Source of the DNA: Actinomycetota bacterium
Lineage (GTDB): Bacteria; Actinomycetota; Geothermincolia; Fen-727; Anoxymicrobiaceae
Assembly (NCBI GenBank): GCA_018896525.1
Contig: JAHIMR010000038.1
Span: 17,755-81,754, forward strand
Direction: 5' to 3'
DNA: 64,000 nt
Part shown: positions 59,224 through 64,000 of the stretch, piece by piece
Position numbering within the stretch: position 1 is the stretch's first letter
How the letters are laid out: the number at the start of each line of letters is the position of its first letter
The notes under the pieces: generated by a model
Seen by the model: only the letters and a program-made list of their open reading frames with translations
Told to the model about the DNA's origin: nothing
The model's database searches: none
Position numbers and translations under genes: made by a program

Positions 59224-61737
59224 TCACCATCTATGTGGATTCCCGGCACTATTGGCCTTCCGGGCGTCCACAACCTGGGACCAGCCCCAACTGTCGAGGT
59301 CCCAGCCCAAAATGGATACTCTCGAACATCCGTACATGATAGTGCGTCGCAACACGTTCTGGTTCGGATTCCCCGCCGGTCCGGCAAGCGCGTTTATGAT
59401 CACCTGGGGGTTCAGCCCGGCGAGGGTGGAGTTGTTCCAGTACAGGAGGTCCGAGATGAAGTTCCCGCTGCTGGTCAACAGGTCCACGGTCCCGCTTGGA
59501 CTCATGTATCCCATGATCTTGGTGATGAAATCTCTTCCCTCGTTGGACTCCAGTACATCGATTATGATTTGTGGATCAATGCCGTCGGGAGGCTCGGCGA
59601 ACATTGCCTCCATCATCCCCGGATCCTGGCTCATCGCCTGGCCGATAACGTCACCATCCAGCAGCCCCACCAGGTCCTTGAGCATGGCCTGAATCGTCCC
59701 GTTATCGTTGATCATCGAGGTAAGGTCCTCGTTGTTACTGTGCAACATCAGCTCCGTTAGGAACGCGCCATTGAGGTTTATGGCGTTCGCCACTCCCTGC
59801 GGGTCGAGGTGCCCGACCAGTTCTGAAATGACCGACCCGTTGGTGCTGATCAGGTTGGCCACCATGTACGGGTCGAGCGCGCCCGGATGCATCAGGCGCT
59901 CACTGAAGTCGCTATCATTGCCGGGGGCCGCGGCTGATTCCGCGTCCATGTTGGCGATGAGTCCGTTCATGAACGCCTGGTTGTTGTTTATCGCGTAGGT
60001 CAGTACGTCCGGCTTGATCCCCGGCTGGACCCCGGGGGTGCCGGGATCCGCGTCCTCGTGCAACAGAAGGGTGAGGAACTGCTTGTTGGCGTTCAACGCC
60101 GCCGCGGTGTTCTGGGGGTTGAGCCTGTTCATCAGGTCGGTCATGAACGCCCCGTTGGCGTTCACCACCGACGCGATGACCGCCGGGTTGAGATCTCCCA
60201 TCATGTCGCTCATCATCTCCGGGTTGGCGTTCATCGCGTTGGCCAGCACCGTGGTGTTGAGGTGCTTCACCAGGTTGGTGAGGAACGTCCCGTTGGAGTT
60301 TATCACCCCGGCGATGACCGTTGTATTCAGGTACTTCATTATATCCGACGTCGACTCCGGGTTGGCGTTCATCGCCGCCGCCAGTACCGCGGGGTCGAGC
60401 TTGCTGATGAGCGCGGTCAGAAACCCGCTGGATGCGTTTATGCTGTCCGCGGCGTTCGCGGCGGACATCGCGTTCGTCAGGTCGGCGATCCACCCGGTGT
60501 TGTCGTTCACGATGGACGCGATCGCCTGTGGGTCCAGGTGGCCTATCAGCCCGGTCATCATCTGGGTGTTTGCGTTCATCGCGTTAGCGATTATCACCGG
60601 GTTCAACCGGGCTATTACGTCTATCAGGTACTGCTCGTTCTTTAGCACGTTTGCGATGATCTCGGGGTTGGTGCTGTCGCTCATGGCCGTTACGAAACTT
60701 ATGTTGTTGTTTAGGACGCCCGCGATGACCGTCGGGTCCAGGGCGTTTATGAGCGCCGCCGCAAACCCACCCACCTGGTTAACCAGGCCACCGATGGAGG
60801 ACGGCGAGAGCTTGTCCATCAACTTGGCGGTCATCGCCTGGTTGTTGGCCATCGCGCTGATGAGCTCGGGAGAAAGGCGCTCGAGAACGCCGGTTACCGT
60901 CGTGGCGCTGCCGTTCAGGATACCGGCGATGACTATCGGGTCCAGCCGGTTCACCAGGTCCACCGTGAACTGCTGGTCCTGGCTCATCGCCTTGGCTACC
61001 AGGCCCGGGTCCAGGCTACCCACCAGGTCGGCCAGGAACGGCCCGTTGGCGTTGATGATGCTGGCCAGGACGCCGACGTTCAGGTAGTTCATGGTCTGGG
61101 CGCTCGTCTCCGCGTTGGCGTTGATCGCGCTGGCCAGCACGTCGGTGGAGAGGTTACCCATCAGCTCGGTCATGAACGTCTCGTTGGCGCTGATCGCGTC
61201 CGCTATCACCCTGGGGTCGAGGAGCGCGGTCACCTTGTTGTTGAAGTCCATGCTCCCTTCCATGCTGGCGGCCAGCGTCTTGGGATCCAGTTCCCCGATG
61301 AGCTCCGTTATGAAATCACCGTTTGCGTTTACCGCCGACGCCACTACCGCCGGGTCCAGGTAATCCAGCAGTTGGACGATGAAATCCACGTTGTCGTTCA
61401 TCCCCGAGCTCATCGCCACCGGATCGAGGTATCCGATCAGCTCGGTAATCCACTCCCCGTTGTTGTTCACGGCCTCGGCCACTATCTCGGGGTCGAGCTC
61501 CTCCAGCAACTCGGACATCATGCCGGGGTCGGCGTTCATCGCGTAGGCCAGGACCTTCGGGTCGAGGGTGGACAGCATGCCCGATATCATGCCTTTCTGG
61601 CTTGCCATCTTTCCCATCAAAATACCCAGAGGGCTTTTCATCGGGAGTACCATTGTGGCGCCCAGGATTACGGTGGCAAGCAGCATCAGCAGCACTACCA
61701 CGTTCACTACTCCCTGCATTCCTCTCGATGTCAACAT
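59224..61737 (-). CDS. 23-residue-repeat surface protein, paralog 2
   Basis: An 837-residue protein with the same plan: anchor VVVLLMLLATVILGATMVLP, linker MKSPLGILMGKM, then about 30 repeats of 23 residues to ~780. Here alternating unit types can be seen: type 1 'iaG.vNaNG.Fl.dLv' and type 2 'lAnAMNANPEMMSDMMGD', giving a 46-residue super-repeat in places. An insertion DADPGTPGVQPGIKPD interrupts the array near residue 570. The C-terminal tail is different from paralog 3 (CSRVSILGWDLDSWGWSQV) but also Trp-rich. It lies 48 nt upstream of paralog 3. Confidence 0.85.
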   Translation of the reverse strand: MLTSRGMQGVVNVVVLLMLLATVILGATMVLPMKSPLGILMGKMASQKGMISGMLSTLDPKVLAYAMNADPGMMSELLEELDPEIVAEAVNNNGEWITELIGYLDPVAMSSGMNDNVDFIVQLLDYLDPAVVASAVNANGDFITELIGELDPKTLAASMEGSMDFNNKVTALLDPRVIADAISANETFMTELMGNLSTDVLASAINANAETSAQTMNYLNVGVLASIINANGPFLADLVGSLDPGLVAKAMSQDQQFTVDLVNRLDPIVIAGILNGSATTVTGVLERLSPELISAMANNQAMTAKLMDKLSPSSIGGLVNQVGGFAAALINALDPTVIAGVLNNNISFVTAMSDSTNPEIIANVLKNEQYLIDVIARLNPVIIANAMNANTQMMTGLIGHLDPQAIASIVNDNTGWIADLTNAMSAANAADSINASSGFLTALISKLDPAVLAAAMNANPESTSDIMKYLNTTVIAGVINSNGTFLTNLVKHLNTTVLANAMNANPEMMSDMMGDLNPAVIASVVNANGAFMTDLMNRLNPQNTAAALNANKQFLTLLLHEDADPGTPGVQPGIKPDVLTYAINNNQAFMNGLIANMDAESAAAPGNDSDFSERLMHPGALDPYMVANLISTNGSVISELVGHLDPQGVANAINLNGAFLTELMLHSNNEDLTSMINDNGTIQAMLKDLVGLLDGDVIGQAMSQDPGMMEAMFAEPPDGIDPQIIIDVLESNEGRDFITKIMGYMSPSGTVDLLTSSGNFISDLLYWNNSTLAGLNPQVIINALAGPAGNPNQNVLRRTIMYGCSRVSILGWDLDSWGWSQVVDARKANSAGNPHRW

Positions 61738-61779
61738 CCTATCCGCTCCTCAAGCATTTTCACGTCGGGAAAACTCCTG

Positions 61780-64000
61780 TCAAGGCCTGTGCGATGGACC
61801 CGGGACCGCGTGTGACGTCCATACCCATGAATCGGATGTCGTCCAACCACCTAAATACCAGGGTAGCTCTGCAAGACCCTTGCACTTAAAGGCTATGTGC
61901 GTCATCCAGTGATTTTCATGTTTCTTCATGGTTTCTGTGAGAACGGTCGTATCCAGTACTGTAAGCAACTGCGGCAGCAGCGTGGGGTTGTTGTTTATGG
62001 CGGCCTGAACGATGGACGCGTCGAGGTTGGCAAGGAGCTGCCCCGTCATCTCCGGGTGAGCGTTCATGGCATTCGCCAGGACCTGTGCATCCAGCCCGCC
62101 GGCCCCCAGCAGATCGAATAACAAGCCGCCGGGATACCCGGAAACGTTCGGCTGGTTGACCACATCGGCCATGACCGCCGGATCGTTGGTGTTCATGAAG
62201 TCGGCCAGGAAGGCGCCGTTGGCGTTTATGGCGTTGGCGAGTACGGGCAATGCGCCCGCCGCGTATACGGCCTCGAGCAAATCCTCCATGAACTCCGGGC
62301 GCTGGTGGTTTATATCCGCCATCTGCGCCGCGTCCATGTTGGCAACCATGATTCGTATGAACTCGGGGTTCACGTTGATGGCGGAGGCGATATGTGAGGT
62401 GTCGATTGTGCTCAGGATACCCACCAGGAAAGACTCGTTTTCGTTGATAGCCCCACCGATGACGTCCTCTTCGAGGTTGTTCATGAGTCCGGTCATGAAA
62501 GCGGTGCTCCCCTCGCTGGCCTGAACCAGGACTTTCGGGTCCAGGTACTTGACCAGGTTCTTGACGAACTCCTTGTTGGCGTTCACAACCGCCGCCACCG
62601 CCGACGGGGAGAGGTAGGTCAGCATCTTGGTGGTCATGTTAGGATCGGAGTTCATGGCCCCGGCTATGACTCTCGCGTCCAGGTACTTCAAGAGTTTCGT
62701 CAGAAACGCCCCGTTAGAGTTGATTATCGACGCGGTGACCGACGGATCGCTCGCCGCCATGACGCCGCTGATAAAGCTCTGGTTTCCGTTCACCACACCG
62801 GCCAGAACCTTCGGGTCCAGCTTGGTGACCAGTTGCGTAAGGAAGGCGCCGTTGGCGTTGATGATCTTTGCGCTCACCTGGGGGTCCATCTTCCCCATTA
62901 TCTTCTGGAGGAACGCGCCGCTGTCGTTTACCACGCCGGCGATTACGTCCGGGCTGAGATTCTGGAGAAGCTCCTGTGTCGCCTGCGGCGCCGCGTCCAT
63001 CGCCCTCGCTATTACCGACGGGTCCAGGTCCCGGATCAGGGAGTTGATGAACGCCACGTTGTTGTTTATTATTCCCGCGGTTATCGCCGGGTCGGAAACC
63101 GACATCACCTTGGTGAGGAACTCCTGGTTGTTCACGATAGAGGCGACGAAGTCCGGTGACACGCCGGCCACTACATCGGCCAGGAACTGTTCGTTATCAT
63201 CCATGCTGCCGGTCATCAACGACGGGTCCATATGCTGAACCAGTGATGTCAGGAACGCTCCGTTGGCGTTCAGCGCCCCGGCGATTGCGTTGGGGTTCAA
63301 GGCCCCTACAACCCTCAGCATGAAGCCCTGGTTGTTTATGATGTCAGCCGCCACCGAGGGGTCCATGGAGTCCATCAACCTGGTCACGGTGCCGGCGTTG
63401 CCGTTGAGGATGTTGGCGAGCACGTTCACGTCGAGGCGGCCTACCAGGCTCGCTATCCAATCACCGTTGGTGTTGACGGCATTGGCAATGGCATCAGGGT
63501 TTGAATTTTGCATTGCCGCCAGCACGAACGCCTCGTTGGCGTTGATGGCGTTAGCGAGCACCCCCGCGTCGAGCCTGCCTACGAGCGCGGACAGAAACTC
63601 GCCGTTTTCATTTATCATCATCGCGCTGTTCGCCGGGTCCATGTAACCCATGACAGCGGTCAGGAACGGCCCGTTCTCGTTTATGACGTCGGCCATCACA
63701 ACCGGCGACAGATACGATATGAGGTTACCGATGAAGACGCCGTTCTCGTTCACGACGTACGCCACGACCTGCGGGTCCAGGTAGTTCATGAGGTCGCTGG
63801 TCAGCTCGGTGTTGTCGTTAATCAGGCGCCCCAGCATGGCGGGGTCGAGGTGCCCGATAAGGTCCGCGATCACGTCCCCGTTCTCGTTGATGGGAATCGC
63901 CAGCGACTTCGCCTCGAGCTCCGCCACCATCTTCGCCGTCATCTCGGAGTTCTTGTTCATCGCTTCGGCGATGATCTTGGCCGGCAGCGCGGCCACGAGC
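61780..64000 (-). CDS. 23-residue-repeat surface protein, paralog 1 (N-terminus beyond window)
   Basis: At least 740 residues; the frame is open at the window edge and its first visible residues (LVAALPAKIIAEAMNKN) are already in the repeat array, so the anchor is outside. About 29 repeats of 23 residues are visible (for example LDPQVVAYVVNENGVFIGNL and LDAGVLANAINANEAFVLAA). The C-terminal tail (HWMTHIAFKCKGLAELPWYL) has several Trp residues, as in the other two. Paralog 2 starts 42 nt downstream. Confidence 0.85.
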   Translation of the reverse strand, partial: LVAALPAKIIAEAMNKNSEMTAKMVAELEAKSLAIPINENGDVIADLIGHLDPAMLGRLINDNTELTSDLMNYLDPQVVAYVVNENGVFIGNLISYLSPVVMADVINENGPFLTAVMGYMDPANSAMMINENGEFLSALVGRLDAGVLANAINANEAFVLAAMQNSNPDAIANAVNTNGDWIASLVGRLDVNVLANILNGNAGTVTRLMDSMDPSVAADIINNQGFMLRVVGALNPNAIAGALNANGAFLTSLVQHMDPSLMTGSMDDNEQFLADVVAGVSPDFVASIVNNQEFLTKVMSVSDPAITAGIINNNVAFINSLIRDLDPSVIARAMDAAPQATQELLQNLSPDVIAGVVNDSGAFLQKIMGKMDPQVSAKIINANGAFLTQLVTKLDPKVLAGVVNGNQSFISGVMAASDPSVTASIINSNGAFLTKLLKYLDARVIAGAMNSDPNMTTKMLTYLSPSAVAAVVNANKEFVKNLVKYLDPKVLVQASEGSTAFMTGLMNNLEEDVIGGAINENESFLVGILSTIDTSHIASAINVNPEFIRIMVANMDAAQMADINHQRPEFMEDLLEAVYAAGALPVLANAINANGAFLADFMNTNDPAVMADVVNQPNVSGYPGGLLFDLLGAGGLDAQVLANAMNAHPEMTGQLLANLDASIVQAAINNNPTLLPQLLTVLDTTVLTETMKKHENHWMTHIAFKCKGLAELPWYLGGWTTSDSWVWTSHAVPGPSHRP

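Noticed and set aside
56659-64000. CRISPR-like or satellite-like repeat array
   Set aside because: Spacing is a constant 69 bp with continuous reading frame and degenerate copies at the DNA level. It is explained by protein repeats, with no identical repeats or unique spacers.

Overview
The window is GC-rich bacterial DNA, tightly packed with co-directional operons that are mostly on the minus strand. The gene content points to an anaerobic, probably deep-branching actinobacterial lineage. The markers are a UPF0182 membrane protein, a DUF2342-type zinc metallopeptidase, DUF1385 next to prfA and rpmE, DUF5719-like repeats, a tungstate-type ABC importer, an archaeal-style hexulose-phosphate synthase/RraA fusion, and several ferredoxin or cysteine-rich Fe-S proteins. 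The placement is inferred from gene content; no rRNA is present.

Layout. 1-4255 (minus): redox/acyl-CoA operon with two FAD-binding oxidases flanking a CCG-type Fe-S protein, a small unknown protein and an enoyl-CoA hydratase. 4635-7169 (plus): thiolase-fold protein without the usual cysteine, its DUF35 zinc-ribbon partner, a tiny ORF and a DUF169 protein. 7287-8675 (minus): a cysteine-rich ferredoxin and a SnoaL-like protein. 8916-10623: an AAA+/DUF4143 ATPase lying between a complete initiator tRNA gene and a 46-bp copy of that tRNA's 3' part, i.e. the footprint of a tRNA-targeted insertion. 10930-13333 (plus): secreted NlpC/P60 hydrolase, lipoprotein phosphoesterase, SCP2-like protein. 13442-21000 (minus): UPF0182, Sir2, DUF2304, GT2 and a large membrane protein. 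21189-29765 (minus): conserved translation/metabolism operon (transaldolase, rho, rpmE, DUF1385, prfA, prmC, tsaC, phosphatase, rpiB, glyA). 30132-35019 (minus): hom, thrC, a phosphoglycerate-mutase-like proposed homoserine kinase, and sppA; the first three would turn aspartate semialdehyde into threonine. 35382-37902 (plus): HPS-RraA fusion and metallopeptidase. 38292-47581 (minus): molybdenum/tungsten cofactor block (mogA/moaB-type, MOSC, moaC, moaA, two moeA) followed upstream by tupABC, which has a structured leader ending in a terminator hairpin. 47983-48956 (minus): HTH/MNT/HEPN cassette. 49114-64000 (minus): cell-surface cluster with a zinc-finger membrane protein, a 2064-residue secreted propeller/TIG/DUF5719 protein, and three tandem giant paralogs built from a regular 23-residue repeat. 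The third paralog runs off the window.

Several repeat families lie in the gaps. Perfect or near-perfect palindromes centred on GGTGCCAGGCACC-like cores occur in at least five places. A longer composite repeat contains such a palindrome. A 162-bp element is present twice (32437-32598 and 35185-35346); its terminal stems differ by compensatory changes, as expected for a structured RNA or a palindrome-ended mobile repeat. One copy has been read into the 3' end of thrC.

The most interesting unexplained items are the 23-residue-repeat surface proteins with their secreted companion, the 162-nt structured element, and the initiator-tRNA insertion footprint.
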